64,000 bases of DNA. Source: Dactylis glomerata (taxonomy: Eukaryota; Streptophyta; Magnoliopsida; Poales; Poaceae). The stretch is from contig QXEO01000873.1 in NCBI GenBank assembly GCA_007115705.1, positions 1,475,016 to 1,539,015 of the forward strand. The letters run 5' to 3'. Shown piece after piece: positions 23,601-34,988 of the stretch. Below the pieces are notes generated by a model. It was not told the origin of the DNA. It was given only the letters and a program-made list of their open reading frames with translations, and made no database searches. Position numbers and translations under genes: made by a program. Position 1 is the stretch's first letter. Each line of letters begins with the position of its first letter.

Positions 23601-26503
23601 TTGCCCCATGTTACAGCGGAAACGCCTAGAAACGGCTAAATGAAGGGCGAAAACATGGAAATAGGCGATGACTGGCGTAAGCACGCCAAGCGTCGCTTAA
23701 CTTGACGCGGACATGTTCGTTGCCCCGTGTTACAGCGGAAACGCCTGAAAACTGCTAAGCGATGGGCGAAAACGTGGAAACAGGTAACGTCGGGTGAAAA
23801 CAGGCAAGCGTCGCTTAACTTGACGCGGACATGTACGTTGCCCCATGTTACAACGGAAACGCCTGAAAACGGCTAAGCGATGTGTGAAAACGGGCGACGT
23901 CAGGCGAAAACGGGCAAGCGTCGCTTAACTTGACACAGACATGTATGTTGCCCCATGTTACAGCGGAAACGCCTGAAAATGGCTAAGCGGTGTGTGAAAA
24001 CGGGCGAAAACGGGCAAGCGTCGCTTAACTTGACGCGGACACAAACGTTGCCACGTGTTACAGCGGAAACACCTGAAAACGGCAAAGCGATGGGCGAAAC
24101 CGTGGAAACAGGCGACGTCGGGTGAAAATGGGCAAGTGCCGCTTAACTTGACGTGGACACGTACGTTGCCCCGTGTTACAGTGGAAAGGCCTGAAAATGG
24201 CTAAGCGAAGGGCGAAAACATGGATACGCGCGACATCGGGCAAAAACAGGCAAGCGTCGCTTAACGTGATGGGTAAATGTTCATTGCCCCGTGTTACAGT
24301 ACAAACGCCTAAAAATGGCTAAGCTATGGGCGAAAACGTGGAAACGGCAACATCGGGCGAAAACGGGCAACCGTAGCTTAACTTGACGCGGACACATACG
24401 TTGCCCCGTGTTACAGCGGAAACGCGTGAAAATTGCTAAGCGAAGGGCGAAACGTGGATACGGGCAACATCGGGCAAAAACGGGCAAGCGTCTCTTATGG
24501 TGACGGTACATGTACGTTGCCCCCTGTTACAGCGGAAATGCTTGACAACGTGGAAACAGGCGACATCGGGCGAAAATAGGCAAACGTCGCATAACATGAC
24601 GCAGACATGTACGTTGCCCCGTGTTCCAGTGGAAACGCATGAAAACGCCTAAGCGATGGGCAAAAACGTGGAAACGGGCGACGTCGGGCGAAAACGGGCA
24701 AGCGTCGCTTAACTTGATGCGGACATAAACGTTGCCCCATGTTACAGCGGAAACGCCTAGAAACGACTAAACGAAGGGCGAAAAGGTGGAAACGGGCTAT
24801 GACTGGCGTAAACACGGCAAGCGTCGCTTAACTTGACGTGGAGACGTACGTTGCCCCGTGTTACAGCGGAAACGCCTGAAAATGGCTAAGCGATGGGCGA
24901 AGACATGGAAACAGGCAACGTCGGGCGAAAACGGGCAAGCGTCGCTTAACTTGATGCGGACACATACGTTGTGCAATGTTACAGCGCTGAAAACGGCCAA
25001 TCGATGTGTGAAAACGGGCGACGTCGGGCGAAAACGGGCAAGCGTCGCTTAACTTGATGCGGACATGTACGTTTTCCCCGTGTTACAGTGGAAACACCTA
25101 AAAACGGCTAAGCGATGGGCGAAAACGTGGAAACGGGCGACGTCGGGCGAAAATGGGCAAGTGTCGCTTAACTAGATGCGGACATGTACGTTGCCCCGTG
25201 TTACAGAGGAAACGCCTGAAAATGGCTAAGCGAAGCGCGAAAACATGGATACGGGCGACATCGGGCGAAAATGGGCAAGCGTCGCTAAACGCGACCGGTA
25301 CACGTTCGTTGCCCCGTGTTACAGCGGAAACGCCTGGAAACGGCTAAACGAAGGGCAAAAACGTGGAAACAGGCAATGTCGGGCAAAAATGGGCAAGCGC
25401 CACTTAACTTGACGCGGACACGTACGTTGCCCCGTGTTACAGCGGAAACTCGTAAAAACGGCTAAACGAAGGGCGAATACGTGGAAACGGACGACATCGG
25501 GCGAAAACGGGCAAGCGTCGCTTAACTTGACACGGACACAACTGTTGCCACATGTTACAGTGGAAGCGCCTGAAAATGGCTAAACGAAAGGCGAGAACGT
25601 GGAAATGGGCGACATCGGTCGAAAACGGGCAAGCATCGCATAACTTGACGCGGACACGTATGTTGCCCCATGTTACAGCGGAAACGCCTGGAAACGGCTA
25701 AACAAAGGGCGAAAACGTAGAAAAAGGCGATGTCTGGCATAAACACGGCAAGCATCGCTTAACTTGATGTGGACACGTACGTTGTCCCGTGTTACAACGC
25801 CTAAAAACGGCTAAGCGATGGGCGAAAATGTGGAAACAGGCAACATGGGGCGAAAATGGGCATGCAACGCTTAACTTGATGCGGACACGTATGCTGCCCC
25901 ATGTTACTGCGGAAATGCCTCAAAACGGCTAAGCGATGTGTGAAAATGGGTGACCTCGGGTGAAAATGGGCAAGTGTCGCTTAACTAGACGCGGACATGT
26001 ACGTTGCCCCCGTGTTACAGCGGAAACACCTGAAAACGGCTAAGCGAAGGGCGAAAACGTGGATATGGGCGACGTCGGGTGAAAACGGGCAAGCGTCACT
26101 TAATGTGACGGGGACACGTACATTGCCCCATAATACAGTGGAAATGCCTGAAAGCGTGGAAGCGGGCGACGTCGGGCGAAAACAAGCAAGCGTCGCTTAA
26201 CTTGACGTGGACACGTACGTTGCCCTGTGTTACAACGAAAACGCATGAAAGCGGCTAAGCGATGAGCGAAAACGTGGAAACGGGCGACATCAGGCAAAAA
26301 CGGGCAAGCACCGCTTAAATTGACGCGGACAGGTACGTTGCCCCGTGTTACAGCAGAAACTCCTGAAAACGGCCAACCGAAGGGCGAAAACGTGGAAACG
26401 GACGACGTCAGGCGAAAATGGGCAAGCGTTGCTTAAATTGACGCGGACACAAATGTTGCCACGTGTTACAGCGGAAACGCCTAAAAACGTCTAATGAAGG
26501 GCG
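17680..26503. repeat. Satellite array B, monomer about 118 bp
   Basis: About 75 monomers of the same satellite as 5825-10621. The right 5.7 kb (20825-26503) matches array A almost base for base at an offset of 15000 bp, then 15894 and 15882 bp. The left 3.1 kb (17680-20824) has no visible partner because array A is cut by CACTA W. Relative to array A, copy B has an extra block of about 894 bp within 23840-24735 and lacks 12 bp near 25303. Reading frames on both strands are by-products of the repeat. Confidence 0.95.
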
Positions 26504-26865
26504 TGGTGGGTCCCCCTGAGGTCTCCCAGGTGCCTCTCTACCCCATTTTTGACATAAAAATTTAAAAAGATTTTTCTGGAATTTTTCGAGAAACTTTATT
26601 TTCGAGGATTTTTTCAGGAATTGATAAGGGAATAAAACTCGAGAAATCGAAGATGGAACGATAGAAAGCAAATCAAAACAAAGCTTACAACAGCTCTAAG
26701 ATTTTCTAATATGAAGCTAAACGGCGGAAACAAAAATGAATGAGGTAGAAACAAAAGTAAATGCAGTGAAAACATAGCTTTGTTCATTTGAAAACTGCTT
26801 TGTTAACAAGGTTGATCAAGTCTTGTTACCAAACCACTTTTCTATGAAACAAACTTTGCATTTCA
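26504..26865 (-). other. Non-coding 3' internal region of element S, copy B
   Basis: Equivalent of 10622-10983 with only a couple of substitutions. It sits between the protease stop and the satellite. No polypurine tract or LTR follows, so S is either truncated at the array or carries the array as internal sequence. Confidence 0.7.
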
Positions 26866-27975
26866 CTAAATGATTATGTTACCTCGACCTTGATAGGCAT
26901 TGTCCCAATCACAACAATTTGATATTCTTCTTTGGGCTTTGGCTCTGATGGTCTCAATATTCTTGATTGAGTTTAGAGCATATTTTCTATCAATCTTCTT
27001 GGGAAAATAGACCGTGTGCTCTTTATCATTAACATTAAAAGTGACTTTCCCTTGGTTGCAATCAATAACGGCACCTGAAGTGTTTAGAAAAGGTCTCCCA
27101 TGAATAATAGACATATTGTCGTCTTCAGGCATTTCCAATATAACAAAGTCAGTCAATATTAAACAATTATTAGCAACCTGAACAGGAACATTCTCACATA
27201 TACCAATAGGAATAGTAGTAGACTTATCAGCCATTTGCAAAGATATATCAGTTGATATCAATTTTTCTAGATCAAGTCTCTTATGGAGAGAAAAAAGCAT
27301 CACACTAACTCCAGCTCCCAAATCACATAAAGCAGTTCTAACATAGTTATTTTTAATAGAGCAAGGAATAGTTGGTATACCTGGATCTCCAAGCTTCTCC
27401 GGAACTTTACCATCAAAAGAGTAATTAGCAAGTAAAGTGGAAATTTCCTCACTAGGAATCTTCCTTTTGTTAGTAACAATATCTTTCATATACTTTGAAT
27501 AAGGAGGCATTTTAATAGCATCAGTCAAAGGGATTTGCAGAAATAAAGGTCTCATCCATTCACAAAACCTGTTGTAGTGTTCTTCTTCCTTAGATTTGTG
27601 TTCCTTACTAGGAAAAGGCATTGATTTTGGCACCCAAGGTTCTCTCTCATTACCATGCTTGTTGGCAATGAAGTCTTCCTTAGTGTACTTTGCATTCTTA
27701 GCAAGCTTTTCTGGTTCCTCTTCAACTTCTTCTTTATCAGAAGCATTACCACTTTCTGTTTCAGCATCAGAAATAGAAACACTATTAGGATCTTTACCTG
27801 TTTCAGAAGATTCCGCAACTGCTTTGTGCTTCTTCTTCTTCTTCTTGGAAGGAATGTCATCACTTGTAGCACGTTGAGAATCTTGCTTGATCCTCTTAGG
27901 ATGCCCTTTAGGATATAAGGGATCTTGAGTAGTAGCACCTCTTCTAGTGTGTATTTCACACGCTTGTTTTTCTCT
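26866..27975 (-). pseudogene. Gag C-terminal/aspartic protease region of element S, copy B
   Basis: In this frame the sequence runs from a Lys/Glu-rich gag tail (DKEEVEEEPEKLAKN) into the conserved EEEHYNRFCEWMRPLF linker. A retropepsin-like domain with DLGAGVSVM and IIHGRPFLNTSGAVIDC follows, ending at a stop at 26866. No pol domain follows. The upstream gag part is in another frame because of a shift in an A-run near 27971-27976. The product would process Gag in a particle, but the frameshift makes expression from this copy unlikely. Confidence 0.85.
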
Positions 27976-29203
27976 TGCAGCATAACTAGCAAGTCTTTTT
28001 GCACCTTGGTAAGCTGATCAATTTGAGTCTGAACAATTTGAAAATGTTTAACAAGCATCTTCACATCATTGGAGGTTCTCTCCACAATATCCTGCAACTT
28101 GTTAATAGCTCTAGAATTTTCTAACAAATGATTATGCACTCTCTTATTAAAATTATCTTGCTTTACAATGAAATTATCAAACTCATCTAAGCATTGATCA
28201 GGAGCTTTAGAGTAAGGAATATCTCTATTATCAAAGCATTGAAGAGAATGTACCTCAATAGTAGGCGAGCGAGGGATTGGCTTACATAGTTCTTCTATAC
28301 GTGGTAGATTCTTCACGTCTTCGGATTTAATACCCTTCTCCTTAAGAGATTTCTTGGCTTCTCTCATCACTTCATCATTTAATTAAATCATCCCTCTCTT
28401 CTTTGGTGTCGGCGCTGGCATTGATGCTGGGGTTGGTGTTGGTTCAGCCATAGTCCAATCATCATAATTCCGGCTTATTTTAGCCATTAATTCTCCAGCT
28501 TCAGTTGGAGTCTTTTTCCTAAAAACACCACCGGCACAACTATCCAGGTATGAAAAAGGGAAATCTTAGCAACAAAGTACATACGTAGCTTAGTATCATC
28601 AGAAAACAAATTACTCAAAGAAGAAAGCTCATTCATGTGCTCCATAGCACTCTTACTTTCGGTACCACAAAAAGGTTCTTTCTCAACAATAGATATGTAA
28701 GATAAATCCAAAGAGAAATCATAGTCCTTATCACTAATATGTATGGGAGAAGCAGCAAACTTAGCATCAGGAGATAACTTGTATCTAACAGCACGTCTTG
28801 CATAAAGATCTCTAATAGCATCAGCATCACTAGTAGTATGAGATTCATAAATAAAATCGTTGTCTAACTCAACATAAGCATCATCAAGATCGTCACTAGG
28901 GCATTCCCTAGACTCAGGTGAACTAGCAGGTGTAACAGTAGCGTTCCCTATTTGCTTAGCCCTAGCAATGGTAGCATCTAAAAAGGAACCTAACGAACCA
29001 CTCTCATCAAGCACAGTAGAAGCATCATCAAAACTATCAGTAGCATTTTCGAACTCAGCAGAAGTAGTAGCATGTGCATGTGGTGCTGTAAGCAACTTAC
29101 TCATAACAGATGGTGAATTAAGAGCAACAGAGGTATTCAGAGTCGTACCTCTTCTTGTAGTGGATGGCAATATAAGAACTTTTCCATCATGAGGTTTACC
29201 CAT
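27976..29203 (-). pseudogene. Gag of Athila/Sabrina-like element S, broken
   Basis: The likely start is MGKPHDGKVLILP at 29203, about 60 bp inside the primer site. An N-terminal Ser/Thr/Asp-rich part follows (to about 28590, FSDDTKLRMYFVAKI, a typical Athila-type gag phrase). The frame then collapses at 28487, consistent with a deletion of the central gag core. Another open piece (28370 down to about 27976, REAKKSLKEKGIKSEDVK to VQTQIDQLTKVQKD) contains a helical, coiled-coil-like stretch. Overall this is a non-autonomous, decayed gag. Confidence 0.8.
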
Positions 29204-29262
29204 GATGAATGGATTGCAGCGAACAATATGAATCCCAAGTGAACTTACAAATAAAGCTACAC

Positions 29263-29280
29263 TCCCAGGCAACGGTGCCA
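29263..29280 (-). other. Primer-binding site of element S (tRNA-Asp type)
   Basis: On the minus strand TGGCACCGTTGCCTGGGA, 11 bases after the LTR end, resembles the complement of the plant tRNA-Asp 3' end (TGGCGCCGTTGCCGGGGA from memory), with two differences. Confidence 0.85.
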
Positions 29281-29291
29281 AAAAATAGTCT

Positions 29292-30679
29292 TGATGAACC
29301 ACAAGTATAGGGGATCGCAACAGTCTTCGAGGGAAGTAAAACCCAAATTTATTGATTCGACACAAGGGGAGCCAAAGAATATTTATATGCCTTAACAGAT
29401 GAGTTGTCAATTCAGCTGCACCTGGAAATAGACTTGCTCACAGCGGTTTATTAGTAGCAACAGTTTTATAGTGGCGATAATAGTAAAATAGTAGCAACAA
29501 TAATAAAGTAAAGACGGTAATAGTAGCAATAGTAAACAGTAGGATGAAATACTGTAGGCATGGGGATAGATGTACGGGCATTGCATGGCTAAGATAATTC
29601 ATGAAATCAGTAAGACATGGGCAATTGCAGATAAATAATGATAAAGCATCCTAGTACTAAACAACCATAGGCATGTGTTCCGTAAATAGTCATACGTGCT
29701 CGCAATGAGAAACTTGCATGACATCTTTTGTCCTACCAGCCTGTTTGCAGCAGGGCCTCAAGGGAATCTACTGGTAATTAAGGTACTCCTTTTAATAGAG
29801 TACCTGAGCAAAGCATTAACACTCAGTGAACACATGTGATCCTCACATCATAGCCATCCCCTCCGGTTATCCCAATTGCTGTCACTTTGGGGCCTCGGGT
29901 TCTGGACAACGATATGTGTATACAACTTGCAGGTAAGACCATAAACAACAAGTATCATCATATAACAATAAAAAGTTCAGATCTAAGATCATGGCACTCG
30001 GGCCCAAAGTGACAAGCATTAAGCACAACAAGTTGCAACAATGTCATAAGCACTAATAATGGATACTAGGCACCATGCCCTCACAGTCTCATAGCAAATT
30101 ACATGAATGATCTCATCCAATCCCTACCATCCCCTTCGCCTACAGTGGGAATTACTCACACATGGATGGGGAGTCATCGATGGTTGATGGAGAGACGTCG
30201 GTGATGATGGTGATGAAGATCTCCTCCAAATCCCCGTCCCGGCAGGGTGCCAGAACGGAGTTTCTGGTTCCGAATCGCGGTTTCTGATGGTGGCGGCGCA
30301 GCGTAACTCTATCTGGGAAAAACGCCAAACCCCCGATAGTTTTAGGTCGAAGGGTATTTGTAGGCGAAAGAGGGGCTCGAGGAGGCGGCTGAAGTGGTCT
30401 CACCACCCCCAGCGCGGCCAAGCGCCCCCTGGTGGTGAGCCTTCCTCCCAGCCCCTCTCCATCTCATCTTCTCGCTCCGTGGGTCTTCTGGTAAAATAGG
30501 AATTTTGCAGTATTTTCCGGGATTTTTCCTCAAAGTTGGATTTCTGCACAAAAACAAGACACCAGGGCAATTCTGCTGAAAACAGCGTTAGTCCGTGTTA
30601 GTTGTATTCAAAACACACAAATTAGAGGAGAAACAACACCAAAGGTGTTCGGGAAAGTAGATACATTTTGAATGTATCA
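29292..30679 (-). repeat. 5' LTR of element S
   Basis: 1388 bp. On the minus strand it begins TGATACATTCAAAATG at 30679 and ends GTGGTTCATCA at 29292, followed by the tRNA-Asp primer site. It contains a promoter-proximal inverted repeat (30399-30439) and a TATA-like CTACAAATACCC near 30350. It has inserted into the P gene remnant at 30679/30680. Reading frames inside it are not genes. Confidence 0.9.
30399..30439 (-). promoter_or_regulatory. Hairpin upstream of the S LTR core promoter
   Basis: The arms CTCACCACC / GGTGGTGAG pair perfectly over 9 bp around a GC-rich centre (AGCGCGGCC). It occupies the same position as the 54-nt hairpins of the related LTRs but is shorter and has a different stem sequence. 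Confidence 0.55.
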
Positions 30680-33600
30680 CGGTGCCCCTGCTCATCTCTC
30701 GCATCAAGAGTGACCGCGAGCTCCAAACCGTCCAAGAGATGGTTGGGAGCAAGAACAGCGAGTGGGGCACCACCCGCATCTAGCACGGCCGGACACCGCG
30801 GGAGATTCTGCCCGCGATGGCATAGCCCTTCTTCCTCTTCTCTGTCTTCGCCGGAATGGTGTTGCCATTCTCCCTCTCCCTCCTGGCGATCCTGGAGACC
30901 TACGGGATCCAGGCGATTCACCTCCATCCCAGATCCGTCGCCCTGCTGGCAGTCTTCGCCTACGCCTGCGAGGCGTGGATCGGCATCAAGCCGTCGGTGG
31001 CATACTTTCGCCACCTCTTCTCTCTTCGGCCCTCTGGACTGAACCAGAGCTCGAGCTGTGTCTCCTTCATCACCACCGCCAGAACAGAGGGCGACTTCAT
31101 TGACTTAAAGTGGATGAAGAAAGTTGAAGACTTCCAGAGCCGCTGGCTCTTCGTCGACATCCTCGAGGAATCCGAGCTCTTCCTCGTCGCCGGAGTGCCC
31201 CCCGTCAAGCTCACCACTTGGGCCAGCAAGGCCCTTCCCGAAGAGGCCTTGAAGACACTCCGCCCACGGATCCGTGACCTCCAGAAGGCTGGTGTCACGG
31301 GGACCATGGTTGGGGTGGAATTCGTCACCAGACGCATTGCCCCTCTTCAGGACCAACGCCGGAGCATCTGGGCGCACCGAGCAGGAGACGACGTCCGGCT
31401 CCACATCAGTGAGCTCAACGCCGATGCCCGAGAAGAGGTAATAAGGGCCTTCTTCTCCTCTGCATCCATTCCGACGATTCCGTGCGGGGCCCTGCCGATT
31501 TATAGCCTGGGCACTCGAGAGACAAGCCATGTCACGGCTGGGATGTTGAAGTTCAACGCTTGGAGACCCTTCCTGGCGGACAGCGTCACACCTGGCCCCC
31601 TTCCAAATGCCTCAGTAGCAAGCTCGAAATAGGACTCGATAGCAAGGGGAGTAGGGCCTGAGGCCTCTGAAGATCATGAAGACGACGACGTCGAGTCTGG
31701 CGAGCGAGCGACCCGTCGGGGGCGCTCCAAGAGCACCATCGTGCTCTCGGATTCCTCCGACGACGACGAAACCGCCCTGCCGGACTAGCCTACCGGGGGA
31801 GATGCCGTTGCATCTTCCTCGCGGAACCTGGAGGAGGAGGAGCGCCTAGCCCGCTTGGAGGCCTAGCATCGCTCCAAGTTCAACGCCGAACGCACCAGCC
31901 GGTGGCCAGAGGCAAAGACTCCTCATGGCAAGGGACCAGCCGGCGAGTCCTCTGCGCCACCGCCACCAGCCTCAGCCCTTCCGGGCAAGAGGGGGTGGGT
32001 CGAGTGCGATGCCTCGTAAGTACACCTGCAATAGCTTTTACCCTTGACTTACCTTCCTCCTAACTTCCTTTCCTTCCTTTCTCCCCAGGGATGCCGATCA
32101 GAAGAAGGAAGAGAAGAAGAAGAAGACCAGCCAGACCACGCCGGGACCTGACCCGGCGTTCACCGCCACACCGGCGATGGCGCCGCATGCCACCGGAGAA
32201 GAAGAGAATCATGCGTCCGCGGATGCACCACCTATAGCGGGAGCCGCTCTGGCTCCCGAGACAATAGAGGCCCCCAGCGTGGGGGGCAGGCCGGAGACAA
32301 CGGGGGCAGCGCCTGCTGACCCCGCCACTGCAAGCGTACCAACCGCCCCAAGGGCGCCCTCCGCCACACCTGCCACCCCAACCGGCGAAAGGGCGGCCCA
32401 CTCGACAGAGAGGGCAGCCCCCGAGCCCTGCCCCGAGGGAGAGATGACCTCCTCTGAGCCGGGCCCTTCCAAAGCTCCGTCGCCTCCCCTGCCGGAGATC
32501 CAGGGGAGGCCCCTAAGGATTACCGTGGACCCTCACACCAATGCCGACGAGGCGTGGACAAGGGTGCGCGAGGCCATGATCGCCACCTTCCAGGACGAGG
32601 TCATCAGGGCCCGCGCTGTTGAGCAAGAGAGCCTCGATGAAGGCTGGGCACTTCTCCACCGAGCTACGGAGAGGTGCCGCCTTCTGGACCAGCGTGCGGC
32701 CGAGCGCCACGAGCAGGCGAGGAAGGAGGCGGAGGAGATCCACGCGAGCGCGGCCGACGAAGCTGAGGAGGTCCTGACGAGGGCGAGGGCATCGGCGAGG
32801 GAGATCCTGGCCAGGGCACACGACGAGGCCACGGAGATCATCTCCGCAGCGCGCCAGAGGACCCCTTCCACCGTCGGGCCTCCCAACCCAGCCTTGGCTG
32901 GGGAAGAGGTGAAGCGGGTGGCGCAGCACCTCCTGGACCAGGCCAGGACAAACGCTGATGGCCTTCTTGGCAATGCGAGGCAGAGACTGGAGGAGGCCGA
33001 GGACCGCGAGGCCCTGCTCCACGCTCGTGAGGAGAGCGCCGACTCCCGTGTGGAGAGCCTGGGCCTGCAAGAGGCTGGGATCACTGCACGGGAGGCAGAG
33101 GTTCGCTGCCGCGAATAGGAGTTGCGCCTCCAGGAGGAGCAGCTCTCTGCCCTCGAGGACCGGCTCAACAGGGAGCAGGAGGCCCTCGAAAGCAGGGAGG
33201 AAATGGCCAACCAGGCCAACACTGACCTGGCCCAGGGCTAGGAGGTGCTACAGCAGTGTGAGTCCTCCCTCCAAGAGAGGATGGACCGCATGCTGAACCA
33301 CCGGCGGGTTAGCCTAGAGCAGGAGTTCGAGCGGAAGCGCTCCGAGAACCTTGAGGCGTGCCGCACGGATTTCCGCTCCAAGACTGACACCGCCTTGGAG
33401 AGGTACAAGCAGGGGCGCGAGGCCTTGGAGCGCCAGGTCCGGGACCTGGAGGCTGACCAAAGGAGGGCGCACAAGGTGCGCCGGGGTGCCGAGCGTGCCT
33501 TGGAGGAGACCGATGCCACGATGAACGCGCTCCAGCGTGACATATCGCGGCTCGAGGAGGAGAACGAAGTCATGGTCTAGCGGATCGTGGACCTCACCAA

Positions 33601-34225
33601 AGGGCTCCAGGAGGCGAAGGACTCCGAGGAAGAAGCACGAGTGCTGTGCAGTTAGCGCGTGTAGATGTTCCACGGGTTTTGTGCCCACCTGATGGAGGTG
33701 ACACGATGCCTAGGCATCAACGGCCTGAACTTGCCCTCCGCTCCGGAGGACGATGGGTCGATCCTTCACTTCTTTGCCCAGCTGAGCGACAAGCTGGCGG
33801 AAGCCGGGACCTACGTCACGGAGCTCATCGACGCCGAGTGCCGGGAGCTCCTTGGACTTGCCAGGACGCGGATCTTCGCCAACATCCAGCGCCTCTGCCC
33901 CGACCTTGATCTGCAGGAAGTCTTGGAGAGAAGGGTGGCCACACCTCCCAGCACTCCAGATCGTGCAGCGCAGGCCAGAGCGGCCTGCCTGGACATCACT
34001 CTTCACCGCCTCCAGGCCATCTATTCCCGCCCGGGAACGTCCTCGGCCACAAGACAGGAGAGCTCCTCCAGCAAAGAGGCGACGAGCTCCGGGGAATCCG
34101 GCGACAAAGAAGCCACTGAATCCGACGACGGCGGAGCGATAGAGTCCGACGGCGAGGGAGAGGCGTCCTCGCCGTCAAGCCATGGCACCAGCAACGACGA
34201 GAACTCCAAGGAAGACTCACCGTAA
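30680..34225 (+). pseudogene. Two-exon gypsy-type transposon protein gene (P), decayed
   Basis: Exon 1 (from at or before 30684 to 32015) carries a segment, FFLFSVFAGMVLPFSLSLLA then YGIQAIHLHPRSVALLAVF, that resembles the plant 'putative gypsy type transposon' domain (Pfam Transposase_28, from memory). Its tail is acidic and serine-rich. A clean intron (32016-32088) leads into exon 2 (32089-34225), which encodes a Pro/Ala-rich linker, then a long Ala/Glu/Arg coiled coil (residues from 32560 to 33600) and a Ser/Asp/Glu-rich end at a TAA (34223). Ten in-frame TAG codons break it: 30781, 30823, 31630, 31786, 31864, 33116, 33239, 33578, 33653 and 33662. The 5' end was removed or displaced by insertion of S. 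Confidence 0.7.
32016..32088 (+). other. 73-bp intron in gene P
   Basis: Donor TC/GTAAGT, a pyrimidine-rich tract and acceptor CTCCCCAG/G. Splicing moves the open frame from phase 1 to phase 2 and joins a serine codon; without splicing exon 1 ends in TAA at 32017. The length suits plant introns. Confidence 0.75.
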
Positions 34226-34497
34226 GCTCACCCACCAGATATCCTCCTGATGTACCCTGCTTGAACTGCACATTCGGTGCCCGTTAAACATTGCCCTACT
34301 CGGCCCCTTTAAGTTGTAATCGCACTTAAGGTGTCTGTTCACCAAATTATCCTTGCTTGCACCCTTGTGAATTTTTCCATGCCTCGTCTTTGCCTTGTGA
34401 GTGCTCTACGCCGTTCAGGGGCTAGCCTCTGAGCAGAACAGCAACCTAACACTTAGTATGCAGCTCGTGTAGCTTGGCAAGGCTAGCAGGCGCTGTG
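34226..34497 (+). other. 3' flank of gene P
   Basis: Sequence after the TAA of P, with a 3'UTR-like pyrimidine-rich start. No further reading frame is seen. It ends where the LTR of element M begins (34498). Confidence 0.45.
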
Positions 34498-34988
34498 TGA
34501 TGAGGGGTGACCCCCTGGGTGTGGCCCGATCTTCACGGATTCACTAGATTTGTGGCGGGGAACGAGGATGAACACAAAGAACACGAAGAACACGATGAAC
34601 AAATCGAAGGCAAACACACACACACAAGATATACACCGGTTGTCCTCGTTGGCCCGATTCACCAACTCAATAGAATCACAAGGAAGAGACTCCAAGAGTA
34701 GAATTCCTTGTGAGAGATTGATATGCTTGGAATAGAATACCAATTGGGGAAGAGACCAATCAATTGGATAGAATTACACACTCTTGTATGTAAGAGATCC
34801 AAATCAAGGTAGAATTCTCCAACTAGAAGAGATCCCAAACAAAGAGGGTGATTTCTAGATGTAGATCTAGTTGGGTTCCCACAAGGGAGGAGGCATCATG
34901 CCAATTCTTATCTTAATTCATCTCTATCCTAGGGAGGGGGAGAGTGACCCATATATATATAGGCAGCCATGAGCTAGGGGTAGTTTGG
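34498..34988 (-). repeat. 3' LTR of M, left part
   Basis: Begins TGATGAGGGGTGACC on the plus strand; on the minus strand this is the LTR 3' end. It is interrupted at 34988 by G, whose target duplication TTTGG is 34984-34988. It continues at 42761. Confidence 0.7.

Larger units (their letters stand above)
17680..28002. repeat. Second unit of a tandem segmental duplication of about 10.3 kb
   Basis: The unit consists of satellite, S 3' internal region, protease and part of gag. The first unit ends at 17679 with gag sequence equal to position 28002 and abuts satellite at a TTGC microhomology. Offsets between units are 10320 bp in gag and 15882 bp beyond the N insertion; the difference, 5562, equals N plus its target duplication. 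W and N are present only in the first unit, so both came after the duplication, or were lost from the other copy, which is less likely. Confidence 0.85.

Noticed and set aside
30152..30421. Minus-strand reading frame in the S LTR
   Set aside because: It lies in LTR promoter-region sequence and has no counterpart frame in sister LTRs.
30680..34225. TAG reassigned as a sense codon in gene P
   Set aside because: The host setting is plant nuclear DNA, where TAG is a stop, and methylation-driven CAG-to-TAG decay explains the pattern without recoding.
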